This document shows positions 8,514 to 17,728 of a stretch of DNA of 64,000 bases, piece by piece. The stretch's first letter is position 1, and every line of letters begins with the position of its first letter. The DNA comes from Planctomycetales bacterium (GTDB taxonomy: Bacteria; Planctomycetota; Planctomycetia; Planctomycetales; Planctomycetaceae), in contig JAPLOA010000084.1 of assembly GCA_026400835.1 (NCBI GenBank), forward strand, positions 1 to 64,000. Reading direction: 5' to 3'. The position numbers and the translations under genes were made by a program. The notes beneath the pieces are model-generated. The model ran no database searches. It saw nothing but the letters and a program-made list of their open reading frames with translations, and was not told the origin of the DNA.

Positions 8514-9461
8514 TCAGTCTCTGAGTTTGTGACCGGTCAGCTTCAGGAAGAGGCGTTCGAGATTTGGTTCGTGAGTTCTGATGGAGCGTACGCCGATCGA
8601 ATGTTGACCCAGCGTTGTCAGAATGGAGGTGACTTCATGATTTAAGGCTGCCTCTGTATTCACATCGGACGTACTGATGCGAACAACCGTCTCATCACCA
8701 TCTCGATCGATCGTCGCCGTTGAGCCCAGAGAAAGCGTCGACGGAAGTGGCGCATTCCCGATCCGCAATTCAATCTCGAACGGAATTTCTTTCAGCAGTT
8801 CCGGAATCGTATCGCAGGCCAGCATTTTGCCGTGATCCACGATCGCTGCGCGGGAGCATATGGCCTGCACTTCTTCCATGTAGTGGCTGGCATAGATCAC
8901 CGCTGTCCCGTTGGCCTGCAGGGAGCGAATGCATTCAATCAGATGCGCGCGACTTTGAGGATCGACACCGACCGTGGGTTCATCCAGAATCAGCAGCACA
9001 GGATCGTGCATCACTGCGGCAGCAAAATTGAGACGCCGTTTCATACCGCCTGAGAATGTATCTGCCAGATTATCCGCACGAGCCGAGAGGCCAACCTGTT
9101 CCAGAACTTCCTCAACTTTTTGTTTTCGTTGCTGACCGCTCAGTTGATAGAGACTGGAAAAGAACAGCAGATTCTCGCGAGCTGTCAGGTCGGGATAGAT
9201 TGCGAGATCCTGAGGCGCCACGCCCAGCCGCTGGCGACTTTGAGGGATCCTGCGGTCGAGTGCTTTTCCTTCGAGCCTGACTTCACCGGAATCTGGTTCC
9301 AGCAGGCCACAAATCATCATCATCGTCGTGGACTTACCCGCGCCATTTGGGCCTAACAAACCAAACGCTTCTCCGGCGTTCACAGAAAAGCTGAGCCCAT
9401 CAACAGCCTTGAGGCTGCCATAGGCTTTGAATAGATAGTCAACTTCAAGCAATGGCGACAT
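8514..9461 (-). CDS. ABC transporter ATP-binding protein
   Basis: 315 aa. Walker [10 protein letters not shown] at 37-45, a Q-loop at [12 protein letters not shown], an ABC signature of the FSGGM form at 136-140 and Walker [13 protein letters not shown] from 156, then the H-loop in YASHYMEEV. The 80-residue C-terminal extension and overall order are those of the DrrA/NatA/CcmA-like exporter ATPases. The membrane partner normally encoded next door is absent: downstream genes are a cupin and a hydrolase and upstream is gene-free, so the permease must be elsewhere or the ATPase is an orphan. Confidence 0.92.
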   Translation of the reverse strand: MSPLLEVDYLFKAYGSLKAVDGLSFSVNAGEAFGLLGPNGAGKSTTMMMICGLLEPDSGEVRLEGKALDRRIPQSRQRLGVAPQDLAIYPDLTARENLLFFSSLYQLSGQQRKQKVEEVLEQVGLSARADNLADTFSGGMKRRLNFAAAVMHDPVLLILDEPTVGVDPQSRAHLIECIRSLQANGTAVIYASHYMEEVQAICSRAAIVDHGKMLACDTIPELLKEIPFEIELRIGNAPLPSTLSLGSTATIDRDGDETVVRISTSDVNTEAALNHEVTSILTTLGQHSIGVRSIRTHEPNLERLFLKLTGHKLRD

Positions 9462-9971
9462 ATCGGATTATGTGGCTTGAGTGGCAGTGCGAGTTCTGCC
9501 GGAATAAGGATTCAGAATGTTCCACCAACATCACAGCCCGTCATGGCTAAAACAGTTTTCCCGAAGGGGTTGGGGAACGACAGCCCGATCTGAGTTGTTT
9601 TTAGAACTGGATCAGTGGAGTATGGTCGAACACGTCCGTGGGTCAAGTCGCCATTGATATCCGCTACGGTCAGGTGAGCGAATCTCGAACCCGTGTGGCA
9701 CAAATTCTCCAAGTGAGGAGCCACCCCAACAAGGCCGTGGCTCCTGACGTCATCACGCATGAGTGCAGTCAATCAAGCAAGTGTCCTTCACTGGTTTGAG
9801 ACGGCGATACGGCTTGAGGACGGAAACGCGGGAATACGACGATCTCAATTCAACCCCGTCCACGGGCAGAGTCGTTAGCCGAACCATCGTTTTACGCAGT
9901 TTTTGGAACGATAAACTCAGCGAACGCCGATTTTTTTACGTAAGCTGCCAATGTTGGGATAAAGCCGACTT
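9462..9971. other. Divergent intergenic region, no gene recognised
   Basis: About 510 bases between the divergently transcribed ABC ATPase and flippase-like genes. It should hold both promoters. I found no reliable sigma-70 pair, hairpin or small gene with a ribosome site. Confidence 0.4.
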
Positions 9972-11477
9972 TTGAGCCAGTCAGACCCCGGAAAACTAAG
10001 CACTTCTGTGAAATCGGGGCTCGGACCATCTGAAGACTCATGCCGAAAATCGCAAGGGAATGTGCTGGTGGAAAAAGAATGGCGGAGTTTTTGGAAGCGA
10101 GTTCTCGTCAGGATTGGCGTTGATGAAGCCATCGGTTTTGCTGTGGCCTCGAAAATCTGGCAGTTGCTTACAGGTCCGATTACACAGTTCCTGATGGTTG
10201 TCCGTTTTACCCCTGCGCTTCAGGACTACTACTACGCCTGCAACAACCTACTGGGGCTGCAGGTCTTTGTTGAGTTGGGGTTACATGTCATTTTGATCAA
10301 TGTGTCCAGTCACGAATGGGCGCATCTGCAGTTACGGGATGGCCGAATCGAGGGTGATCCGGAGGCGAAATCAAGGCTGATCTCATTGGGCCGAATGATG
10401 ATATTGTGGTACGGGATTCTGGCTTTGCTCTTTTCAGTCGGGGCCTCCATCGCGGGCTTTGTTTTTTTTCGTGAGTCCGCAGCCCTCACCGTTGAGGTCA
10501 ATCCACTCCGGGCACAGGTGCAGTGGATCTATCCGTGGATTGTGCTTGTCATGCTGAACGGTCTGCAATTACCAGCCCTGCCAATGACAGCAATTCTGGA
10601 GGGTTGTCACCAGATTGGTGTGGTCAATCGAATCCGTTTTTTTCAAGCGGTGATGGGAACGATGGTCGTGTGGCTGGCGATCAGCAACGGGGCGGGTCTT
10701 TGGTCACTCGTTGGTGCTTCCGCCGTACGACTGATTGGAGAAGCCTATTTGATCCTCGTGCGGTATCGCTCTTTCTTTGAAGCATTTTGGTATCCTGCGG
10801 AATCGTCCCGCATTGACTGGATACGCGAGATTCTGCCTTTGCAGTGGAGAATTGCTGTTCAGGGGGTTCTGCTATGGCTTGCGAATCAGATGCCGCTGCT
10901 AATGATCTTTCAGGAGCGGCCAGAAGGAGAAGCGGCCCGACTCGGAATGACGTGGACAATACTCACCGCATTCCAGGGCGCGGCTCTCGCCTGGATTGAA
11001 ACTCGCCGACCGGTCTTTGGAACGCTTGTGGCAGAAAAGAGATACGCAGAACTCGACCGATTGTTTTTTCGACTTACTCGCATGTCAATGTTTATCATGA
11101 CCCTGATTACATCGCTCTTCTGTATCGCAGTCTGGTGGGTGGGGGGACAAAGTGAGGGAGTGTTGGCTCGAATATCCGAGCGGTTACTCCCGCTGGAGGC
11201 AACGTTATTGTTCTCCGTGGCGCTGGTGCTGATTCAGTTCGCATTATGCACGAATCTTTACGTCAGAGCTCATAAGCGAGATCCGTTCCTGTTGGCTTCA
11301 ATCGCTTCCAGTCTGTCTGTTGCCGGTGCGCAACTCTGGCTGGGAACGTTGTACGGCAGCACGGGCATCGGACTAGGATATTTGCTGGGCATTGGTTGTG
11401 TTCAGGTGCCACTGTGGACATTGATCTGGATACAGACCCGCAAAGAATGGCACCAGATTGGGGCGAACCATGCGTGA
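9972..11477 (+). CDS. Polytopic membrane protein, probable polysaccharide flippase-like
   Basis: Up to 501 aa with many hydrophobic segments (for example MMILWYGILALLFSVGASIA and ISNGAGLWSLVGASAVRL). The layout of about twelve helices resembles Wzx/MATE-like oligosaccharide exporters. No strongly diagnostic motif was found, so the family call is inference from topology and context: its 3' end overlaps a methyltransferase gene, and a glycosyltransferase follows. The start is uncertain: TTG 9972 opens the frame, while GTG 10062 is an in-frame alternative that removes 30 polar residues. Export of a methylated glycan is a reasonable guess. Confidence 0.6.
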   Translation: MSQSDPGKLSTSVKSGLGPSEDSCRKSQGNVLVEKEWRSFWKRVLVRIGVDEAIGFAVASKIWQLLTGPITQFLMVVRFTPALQDYYYACNNLLGLQVFVELGLHVILINVSSHEWAHLQLRDGRIEGDPEAKSRLISLGRMMILWYGILALLFSVGASIAGFVFFRESAALTVEVNPLRAQVQWIYPWIVLVMLNGLQLPALPMTAILEGCHQIGVVNRIRFFQAVMGTMVVWLAISNGAGLWSLVGASAVRLIGEAYLILVRYRSFFEAFWYPAESSRIDWIREILPLQWRIAVQGVLLWLANQMPLLMIFQERPEGEAARLGMTWTILTAFQGAALAWIETRRPVFGTLVAEKRYAELDRLFFRLTRMSMFIMTLITSLFCIAVWWVGGQSEGVLARISERLLPLEATLLFSVALVLIQFALCTNLYVRAHKRDPFLLASIASSLSVAGAQLWLGTLYGSTGIGLGYLLGIGCVQVPLWTLIWIQTRKEWHQIGANHA

Positions 11478-12615
11478 CAAGCCAGAAGCTCCGGAGCAGA
11501 TCAACTCGTTGATGCAGCCAGAAGATGAATCAGTCAATACGCTGCGCCTTGAGCGAATAGCATGCCCGCTGTGCGATTGCACCAAGGCAACAATCGTCCA
11601 GACTTCGGGCGACAATCTGTGCGGAATCCCAGGTGAATTCTCGGTCGAGCGGTGTGATGCCTGCGGGCACCTTTTCATGAATCCAAGGCCGGTCATGGAA
11701 TGTCTCGCCGCCTGCTATCCCGATAACTATGGCCCGCATCAGTCAATCCCGAAGACCACATCACTCTCTGGAGTAGAGAGTCCTCTTTCGGAGCAAGGGC
11801 AGGCCAAAGATCAAACACGGCCACCGATTCTTCGGATCCTGCCCCTGAGATTTGTGCCGGGGCTCAGGAAGTTCTACTACTGGCTCATTGACGATCGCAG
11901 TCAACCTGTGCCGCCAACCCCAACAACATTGACAAATAGCAGGGGAATCGACGCACGGGAAAGTCAGACACACAACAACTGTCTCGCCGTGGAAATCGGT
12001 TGTGCGACAGGTCAGTATCTGGTCCGTCTCCTTGCTGCGGGCTGGAAGGCCACGGGGATAGAACCTGGCGTGGGGCCCGCTACCATTGCAAAAAACGCAG
12101 GCCTTGATGTGCAGTGTGGGCTTCTGGAAACCTGTACTCTAACACCGGAGTCATTCGATCTGGCGGCTGCCTGGATGGTCATTGAGCATGTGCCGGATCC
12201 CCGGGACACATTAAAACGCATCCATTCACTTCTCAAACCAGGCGGCAGGTTTTTGTTCAGCATCCCCAATGCCGGATGTTGGGAAGTCGCGTTCTTTGGG
12301 CGCAAATGGTTTGTTCTTGAACTACCCCGACATCTCCATCATTTCACTCCGTTATCGATTCAAAAGTTGCTCGAGGAGAGTGGTTTCACTAACATCGAAA
12401 TCACCCATCAGCGCAATCTATCGAACGTTGTTGGCAGCGTTGCTCTCATCATTCTTTCCCGCTGGCCACATAGCCGAATTGGCCTATGGTTGTTCCGTTA
12501 TCCACACCATCCCACTTCCGTTATGAAACTGCTGCTTGCTCCGTTCGCACATTTTTTGGCCCTGATGAAACAGGGTGGGCGCCTTACAATAACCGCCGTT
12601 CGGCCGGAAAAATGA
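11470..12615 (+). CDS. Class I SAM-dependent methyltransferase with N-terminal zinc-ribbon-like segment
   Basis: 381 aa. Residues 25-65 carry CPLCDC and CDACGHLFMNPRP, a four-cysteine pattern typical of methyltransferases found in glycan loci. The central Rossmann domain has motif I AVEIGCATGQYLVRLLAAGW, followed by GIEPG and the WMVIEHVPDPRDTL motif around the acidic loop. ATG 11470 overlaps the stop of the upstream flippase-like gene, indicating translational coupling. The product probably methylates a sugar or lipid-linked intermediate handled by the neighbours; the exact acceptor is unknown. Confidence 0.86.
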   Translation: MRDKPEAPEQINSLMQPEDESVNTLRLERIACPLCDCTKATIVQTSGDNLCGIPGEFSVERCDACGHLFMNPRPVMECLAACYPDNYGPHQSIPKTTSLSGVESPLSEQGQAKDQTRPPILRILPLRFVPGLRKFYYWLIDDRSQPVPPTPTTLTNSRGIDARESQTHNNCLAVEIGCATGQYLVRLLAAGWKATGIEPGVGPATIAKNAGLDVQCGLLETCTLTPESFDLAAAWMVIEHVPDPRDTLKRIHSLLKPGGRFLFSIPNAGCWEVAFFGRKWFVLELPRHLHHFTPLSIQKLLEESGFTNIEITHQRNLSNVVGSVALIILSRWPHSRIGLWLFRYPHHPTSVMKLLLAPFAHFLALMKQGGRLTITAVRPEK

Positions 12616-12661
12616 AAATGGCGATCGTGAGTATCAATGCCTTTAGCTGTGAATGCCAAGC

Positions 12662-13702
12662 ATGAAGATTCTGTTTCTGTCTTCCGGAGCACATACTCCT
12701 GCCGCGCGATTTCGAATATTGCCATATGTTCGGTTGTTTCGGCGAGACGGCCATCAGGTTGTGCTTGCGAACAGCTTCCCGCAGAAGTATGACTACTTCC
12801 CCTGGATGGGGTTTCGACCGAGTCAACTGTTGAAACGTGGGGTACGCTGGTGGCACTGGCTCAGGACGAAATTGCAAACGTTCGATGTGGTGTTCATCGA
12901 TCGGGAAATCTTTGATGATGCCTCCACCACAATGGAGCAGAGATTTCGCGAGTCGTGTCGTCGAATGGTGATCGATCTGGACGATGCCATCTTTCTGCGG
13001 TATCCCGAGAAATTTGATCGACTCATGAAAATGGCGGATCTTGTGATCTGTGGAAATCACTTCCTCGAAGACAAAGTTCGACCGCTGAACGAAACGATTT
13101 GTCATGTGCCGACCTGCGTGGACATGGATGAGTATACGGCTCGGTCCTTTGATAATCCGCAGCGCGACATGCCGGTCATTGGCTGGATGGGAACCTCCGG
13201 CAACCTCAAGTACCTTTCTGTGGCAGCAGAGGCATTGCGAGCCTTCTCGAGTGAGGCACGGTTTGAACTGAGGGTTGTTGTCCCCGACCTTCGTGATTTG
13301 CAGGAGGTTGATCTTCGAGGCGTCAATGTCGTGCACGAACCATGGCAGCCCAAGCACGAAGTCCGGCAAATCCAGCAATTTGACGTTGGACTGATGCCAC
13401 TGTTTTCCAATCAGGAATGGGACATCTACAAATGTGGTCTCAAGTTGATTCAGTACCTTGCAGTTGCGGTACCGGGAATCGCTGCACCGGTGGGAGTCAA
13501 CGCTGCAATTCTCGACGGCAACAGAAATGGCTTTGCCGCACAGACAACCGACGAGTGGTTACATGCACTTCGTCAACTGGCCACGAATGCACAGTTAAGG
13601 CGTGAAATGGGCGAGCGAGGCCGTCAAACTGTCGAACAGAAGTACTCAATTCAGGCAAATTATCCCATCCTGAAGAGAGCTCTGCTGGAGATTACGGCTT
13701 GA
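12662..13702 (+). CDS. Glycosyltransferase (GT4-like)
   Basis: 346 aa, GT-B-like protein. It begins MKILFLSSGAHTPAARFRIL, and the segment GWMGTSGNLKYLSVAAEAL is the start of the C-terminal donor half. CGLKLIQYLAVAVPGIAAPVG corresponds to the E-x7-E donor loop region, here with Gln/Lys rather than the usual acidic pair. The closing RGRQTVEQKYS is common in GT4. ATG 12662 is preferred to 12653 because the hydrophobic strand then starts at residue 3. It is the third gene of the plus-strand glycan unit. Acceptor and donor are unknown. Confidence 0.82.
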   Translation: MKILFLSSGAHTPAARFRILPYVRLFRRDGHQVVLANSFPQKYDYFPWMGFRPSQLLKRGVRWWHWLRTKLQTFDVVFIDREIFDDASTTMEQRFRESCRRMVIDLDDAIFLRYPEKFDRLMKMADLVICGNHFLEDKVRPLNETICHVPTCVDMDEYTARSFDNPQRDMPVIGWMGTSGNLKYLSVAAEALRAFSSEARFELRVVVPDLRDLQEVDLRGVNVVHEPWQPKHEVRQIQQFDVGLMPLFSNQEWDIYKCGLKLIQYLAVAVPGIAAPVGVNAAILDGNRNGFAAQTTDEWLHALRQLATNAQLRREMGERGRQTVEQKYSIQANYPILKRALLEITA

Positions 13703-13797
13703 AGCCATATCGCTGCCTCGTGCGTAATTGTAAACGTTAAAAATGGTCAAAAATTCTCTTTTCCGGGTACCTGATTGGTGGTGAATCCAGGAATATC

Positions 13798-13826
13798 GCA
13801 CCCGACGGGTGCTGAGACATCTCAGC
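13798..13826. terminator. Paired hairpins between convergent genes
   Basis: GCACCC/GGGTGC (13798-13803 with 13807-13812) and GCTGAG/CTCAGC (13811-13816 with 13821-13826) sit between the glycosyltransferase and the oppositely oriented epimerase. Neither has a good T-tract, so a terminator role is only plausible. Confidence 0.35.
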
Positions 13827-14856
13827 GTTCAGTCCATGAAGTTGGCAGCCCTTCAGAGATCTCTATGTGGTCAAAAGACTTGCTCGAACGTGGTCCAATA
13901 CTCCGCACCCATTTCGCCATTTGATGAAGTCCATCAGCCAGTGTCGTTTCCTGTTGAGGCCCGAAGACATCGTCACAGAGACTGTGGTCAGCCCATGCGA
14001 GTTTGACTTCATTCCGAGCCGGCAGAAATTGAATATCCGGTGCAATCTGAAACTCATGGCAAACTGCGATCGCCAGATCAAGGACTGTCGTCGGCGTCTT
14101 CGAACCGATGTTGAACACGCCGCCGATTGCGGCATCGATAAACGGGGCTCGGAGCATGGGAGCCATCAAATCGCCGACATACGAAAATGCTCGCTGTTGC
14201 AATCCGTCGCCAAATACTGGTAACGCCTCGCGCTGCAGGAGTCGGTTCATAAAGATCCCCACGACGTTTCGGTAACGATCCCCGATATTCTGGAGTTCAC
14301 CGTAGACGTTGTGCGGGCGAAAGATTGTGTACCTGAGCCCGAATTGTTCATGAGCCGCCTTCAGGTCCAGTTCGACCGCATACTTCGAAATTCCGTAGGG
14401 ATCTTCGGGCTGTGGCTGAGTCGATTCCAGCAATGGAACCTGGCCACTTCCGTAGACGGCAATTGAACTTGTGAAAACCATATGCCTCGCTTTGTAACGC
14501 ACCGAGGCATTGATGATATTGACGCTTCCGATAAGGTTATTTGTGTAATTGAATCGCCGGATGAAGTGGCTTAGACCCTCTGCCGCGTAAGCCGCGAGAT
14601 GATAAACAAATTCGAAACGATATTTTTGAAACAGTTTCTCAATGAGAGCGTGATCGCAAACGCTTCCCTGATGAAAATGAACACGCTCGGACACAGGGAC
14701 GTTGTCGAGAAATCCTCCTGAAAGATCATCCAGGACTACAATAATGGCCGTGCGGAATTCAGGATCTTTCAGCAGGCTCGCCGTAAGGTGAGCCCCCAGG
14801 AATCCTGCACCGCCTGTTACCAGAACAGCCCCTACTTTCGCGTCTTGTATCAACAT
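13822..14856 (-). CDS. NAD-dependent epimerase/dehydratase (extended SDR, GalE-like)
   Basis: 344 aa. The Rossmann motif VLVTGGAGFLGAHL (TGGAGFLG at residues 14-21) binds NAD. VFTSSIAVYGSG and EDPYGISKYAVEL give the Ser/Tyr-xxx-Lys catalytic set, and TIFRPHNVYG plus FNIGS follow, as in UDP-glucose 4-epimerase-type enzymes. It probably interconverts nucleotide sugars for the nearby glycosyltransferases. ATG 14856 is chosen because it lies ten residues before the nucleotide-binding strand; an upstream ATG at 14904 adds a Cys/Arg-rich leader that looks untranslated. It converges on the glycan unit 9972-13702. Confidence 0.87.
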   Translation of the reverse strand: MLIQDAKVGAVLVTGGAGFLGAHLTASLLKDPEFRTAIIVVLDDLSGGFLDNVPVSERVHFHQGSVCDHALIEKLFQKYRFEFVYHLAAYAAEGLSHFIRRFNYTNNLIGSVNIINASVRYKARHMVFTSSIAVYGSGQVPLLESTQPQPEDPYGISKYAVELDLKAAHEQFGLRYTIFRPHNVYGELQNIGDRYRNVVGIFMNRLLQREALPVFGDGLQQRAFSYVGDLMAPMLRAPFIDAAIGGVFNIGSKTPTTVLDLAIAVCHEFQIAPDIQFLPARNEVKLAWADHSLCDDVFGPQQETTLADGLHQMAKWVRSIGPRSSKSFDHIEISEGLPTSWTER

Positions 14857-14987
14857 TCTCAGGTGACTTTGCTTTCGGCATGACTGCAATATGCAGCGAT
14901 CCACACTTTGACATCAATTTCATCCGGTGCTATTATCAAATTCACGGCTTTCTGTCTCTATGAAAGCTGAATTTTCAGGAGCGTTTC

Positions 14988-16703
14988 ATGAGGCTCAGTC
15001 TGATTCTGGCAACGATTGTTGTAATGCTGGAAGTTCAATCTGTGCATGCTTTCGATGGTCCGAGGAAAAGCACCAAAGTACCCCGATTTGATGCTGCGGT
15101 CGATAAAGCATTGACTTATCTGCACGCCGCTGTTGAAAAACAGGAACCTCACGGGGGCGAACAGATACTGGTGGCCTACGCCATGATCAAATGTGGGATC
15201 CCGAAGGATGATCCTTTCATTGCACATGCCGTAGAAACGGCCGCGGCTCGCAGCGGGACGAGCGGATATCGGCCGATCAGTGCCTACGATCACATCTACG
15301 GGTCTGGCGTAGATGCCATGCTGCTTTCAGACGTTGATGCTGAAACATATAAGCCAAATCTGCAGGCCATTGCGAATTATGTGCAGAGCGTTCAGCGTGC
15401 CGATGGATCCTGGAGCGATGGACCACAACAGCCCGGTGACGTCAGTATGTCTCAATACGGCATTCTTGCATTATGGGCCTGCCAGCGTGCCGGTTGCGAA
15501 GTTACGCCCGCTATCGTGGATCGAGCCGGCGATTTCCTGATGAAACGTGGAAACGGCGATGGTGGATGGGGGTACCGTCCCGGTACCACGGCTGGACCCG
15601 GCGCAGGGAATTCGACCCATAATATGACGATGGCGGGTGCTGGCAGCCTGGGAGTCGTCCGAATTCTTCTTCACGGACCGAAGAAACCTCCGGAACCCGC
15701 GAAGAAGGAAGACAACACTCTGTTCGGTGGCGCACTCACTAAGGTCGAGTTGGATGACGAAGAAGGTGTGTTTGGCGCATTTAAAGACTATCAGGCTCAG
15801 AATTCCACTGGGGCACTTGATAGTCGAGTCGATCGAGCATTCAGCTGGATTCAATCGCATTTTACGCCCGTCAGCAAGGTGGAGCACAATCTGTATTTTT
15901 ACTACTGTATCGAGCGTGCTGCGGCAATCAGTGAACTCGGCGCCATTGATGGGGCCGACTGGTATCTCGTTTATGGCGATGGTTTGCTGCAGCTTCAGCA
16001 ACAAGATGGCAGTTTTCCAACTCATACCGGACCGGTCGTAGGGACCAGCTTTGCTTTGCTGTATTATATGAGGTCCACTCAGCAAATTATTGACAAGCAA
16101 TTTGGCGTCGGTCGCCAGCAGGGGAAACGTGGCAATCCGTTTGGTGATAAAGAAGTCAAACGCGAACCAACAGAGCTCGACCTTTTGATCGCCGATATGG
16201 AGAAACTAGACCCATCTGTCATTGATGATGCCCCAATCGAAGTCGCCGATGAAATCGTGCGCAGCGTGATCTCGATTGATGATCCCGAGGAATTGGTAGG
16301 GCAGGCGGACAAACTCAAGAGTCTGATGAAGCATCCAAACGCCGATGTTCGCAAATCCGCGTGCTGGGCTTTGGGACGGACCGGCGAATTCAAACTTGTT
16401 CCATTCATGCTGGATGGGATTCGTGATCCTTCTGTGGATGTCAATGTTGAGGCCATTGCTGCTCTTAGGTTTATCGCACGCAAGCCAAACGGGTTCGGAG
16501 AAACTCTGAACCCGCTTGAAGGCATTGAAAACCCGACCGATGAACAGAAGATAAAAATCGTGAATGAATGGCGGCAAAAAGCGATCAACTCATGGTCTGC
16601 ATGGTATGCTCGAGTGCGCCCGCATGAAGATCAGGATGGTTTTGATCAACTCCTGATTGCGGTTCCGCTGAGTTCAAAAGCCGTTGAACAGAAGAAGAAA
16701 TAG
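14988..16703 (+). CDS. Exported prenyltransferase/squalene-cyclase-fold and HEAT-repeat protein
   Basis: 571 aa with a signal peptide (MRLSLILATIVVMLEVQSVHA). Residues about 30-370 contain repeated alpha/alpha-toroid segments such as QRADGSWSDGPQQPGDVSMS, NGDGGWGYRPGT and LQQQDGSFPTH, the QW-like repeats of terpene cyclases and prenyltransferase beta subunits. Residues about 430-510 form HEAT-like units (ADVRKSACWALGRTGEFKLV). I see no DXDD catalytic motif of squalene-hopene cyclase, so an enzymatic cyclase role is doubtful. Exported proteins of this build are widespread and uncharacterised in planctomycetes; a structural or binding function is more likely. Confidence 0.8.
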   Translation: MRLSLILATIVVMLEVQSVHAFDGPRKSTKVPRFDAAVDKALTYLHAAVEKQEPHGGEQILVAYAMIKCGIPKDDPFIAHAVETAAARSGTSGYRPISAYDHIYGSGVDAMLLSDVDAETYKPNLQAIANYVQSVQRADGSWSDGPQQPGDVSMSQYGILALWACQRAGCEVTPAIVDRAGDFLMKRGNGDGGWGYRPGTTAGPGAGNSTHNMTMAGAGSLGVVRILLHGPKKPPEPAKKEDNTLFGGALTKVELDDEEGVFGAFKDYQAQNSTGALDSRVDRAFSWIQSHFTPVSKVEHNLYFYYCIERAAAISELGAIDGADWYLVYGDGLLQLQQQDGSFPTHTGPVVGTSFALLYYMRSTQQIIDKQFGVGRQQGKRGNPFGDKEVKREPTELDLLIADMEKLDPSVIDDAPIEVADEIVRSVISIDDPEELVGQADKLKSLMKHPNADVRKSACWALGRTGEFKLVPFMLDGIRDPSVDVNVEAIAALRFIARKPNGFGETLNPLEGIENPTDEQKIKIVNEWRQKAINSWSAWYARVRPHEDQDGFDQLLIAVPLSSKAVEQKKK

Positions 16704-16744
16704 GCTCTGTCTGATTGATGCCTGGTCATGGCCATGATCCAGTT

Positions 16745-17728
16745 TTATCTCGTCAGCCTTCGAATCCCGCGTTTCATGAGATTTCGAATCATCGCCTGTA
16801 CCTGCGAGATTCGGTCTTCGCTCGCGTGCGGACTGACTTGCCATGCGGCTGGTTGGTATCCGCAGGCCAGCATTCCGTTTTGTGCCACTGCTTCAATTCG
16901 GGCGATGTCTTTCTTGCTGAGTTCCGTGCGGTATCGTCCAATGCGTCCCGCATTCAAGGGTTCCTGCAACCGCTGATGATGTGCCAGGGCGGCCACGCTC
17001 TGAAATGTTCCGCCTCCAGCGTTGTCTGCAACTCTCAGTGTGGATTCCATGTCCAATGGCGTGTCGTCAGCCCTCAGCCAGTGAATGAGTTTTCTAAGCG
17101 TGGACTCCGCAGACTGACATAGATCTTCGTACCGAATCTCAATCCGATTCTCCGGCGGTATCATGCGTTCTGCCATCAGCCAGCATCCCAGCGCATGATG
17201 CCATTCCATGGCGGCCACTACGGGATCGTCTGCTCCGAATCGCATCGCCAATACTGAACAGACAACATCTCTCGGATCGCGAATCATATGCACAAATCGC
17301 GCGCCGGGGAAAAGTTCAAGCAGCCATGGAATCGACAGGACATACAGTGGTGTATTGTCGCCGATAAAGTTCAGTTGTTCCCAGGGAGTCGGTGAGTCAA
17401 TCTGCCAGACGTAATGTATGAACGCCGATGGGCCATCGATTTGATGCCGATGGCAGAATTCTGCAAACCCATATTCGCTGGCTCGCCCCGACCACGTTTC
17501 TACAACCAGCCATGAGTTAACAACATCAATCAATTGTCGTCGCGATTTCGGGTTTGCGATATCGCGCAACTGCTCCACACTCTGGGCAATAAATCCTGTC
17601 TCTTTCGCGATATGCACGCCTGGCAGTCGATTGATCAATGACGCCGTAACCGTCGTTCCGGACCGACCGCTGCCCAGAACAAAAATGGGGACAGGAGAAT
17701 TGCTCATGGATTGTTCTCCCGAGTTCAT
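16745..17728 (-). CDS. Sulfotransferase family protein
   Basis: Up to 327 aa. The PAPS 5'-phosphosulfate loop is FVLGSGRSGTTVTASLINRL near the N-terminus, and the 3'-phosphate-binding segment is RFVHMIRDPRDVVCSVLAM. IEIRYEDLCQSAESTLRKL and the closing GRYRTELS also fit the family. It would transfer sulfate from PAPS to a sugar or lipid hydroxyl. ATG 17728 overlaps the stop of the upstream GT4 gene (TGATG), so the genes are coupled; an internal ATG at 17707 begins directly at the conserved strand and is also possible. It is the last gene of the glycan locus. Confidence 0.88.
   Translation of the reverse strand: MNSGEQSMSNSPVPIFVLGSGRSGTTVTASLINRLPGVHIAKETGFIAQSVEQLRDIANPKSRRQLIDVVNSWLVVETWSGRASEYGFAEFCHRHQIDGPSAFIHYVWQIDSPTPWEQLNFIGDNTPLYVLSIPWLLELFPGARFVHMIRDPRDVVCSVLAMRFGADDPVVAAMEWHHALGCWLMAERMIPPENRIEIRYEDLCQSAESTLRKLIHWLRADDTPLDMESTLRVADNAGGGTFQSVAALAHHQRLQEPLNAGRIGRYRTELSKKDIARIEAVAQNGMLACGYQPAAWQVSPHASEDRISQVQAMIRNLMKRGIRRLTR

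Noticed and set aside
9763-9975. 70-codon frame in the gap before the flippase-like gene
   Set aside because: No ribosome site, no domain, and it overlaps the start of the next gene.
12584-13378. 264-codon open frame on the minus strand
   Set aside because: It lies antisense to the glycosyltransferase at 12662-13702, whose motifs are clear; composition fits a complementary-strand shadow.
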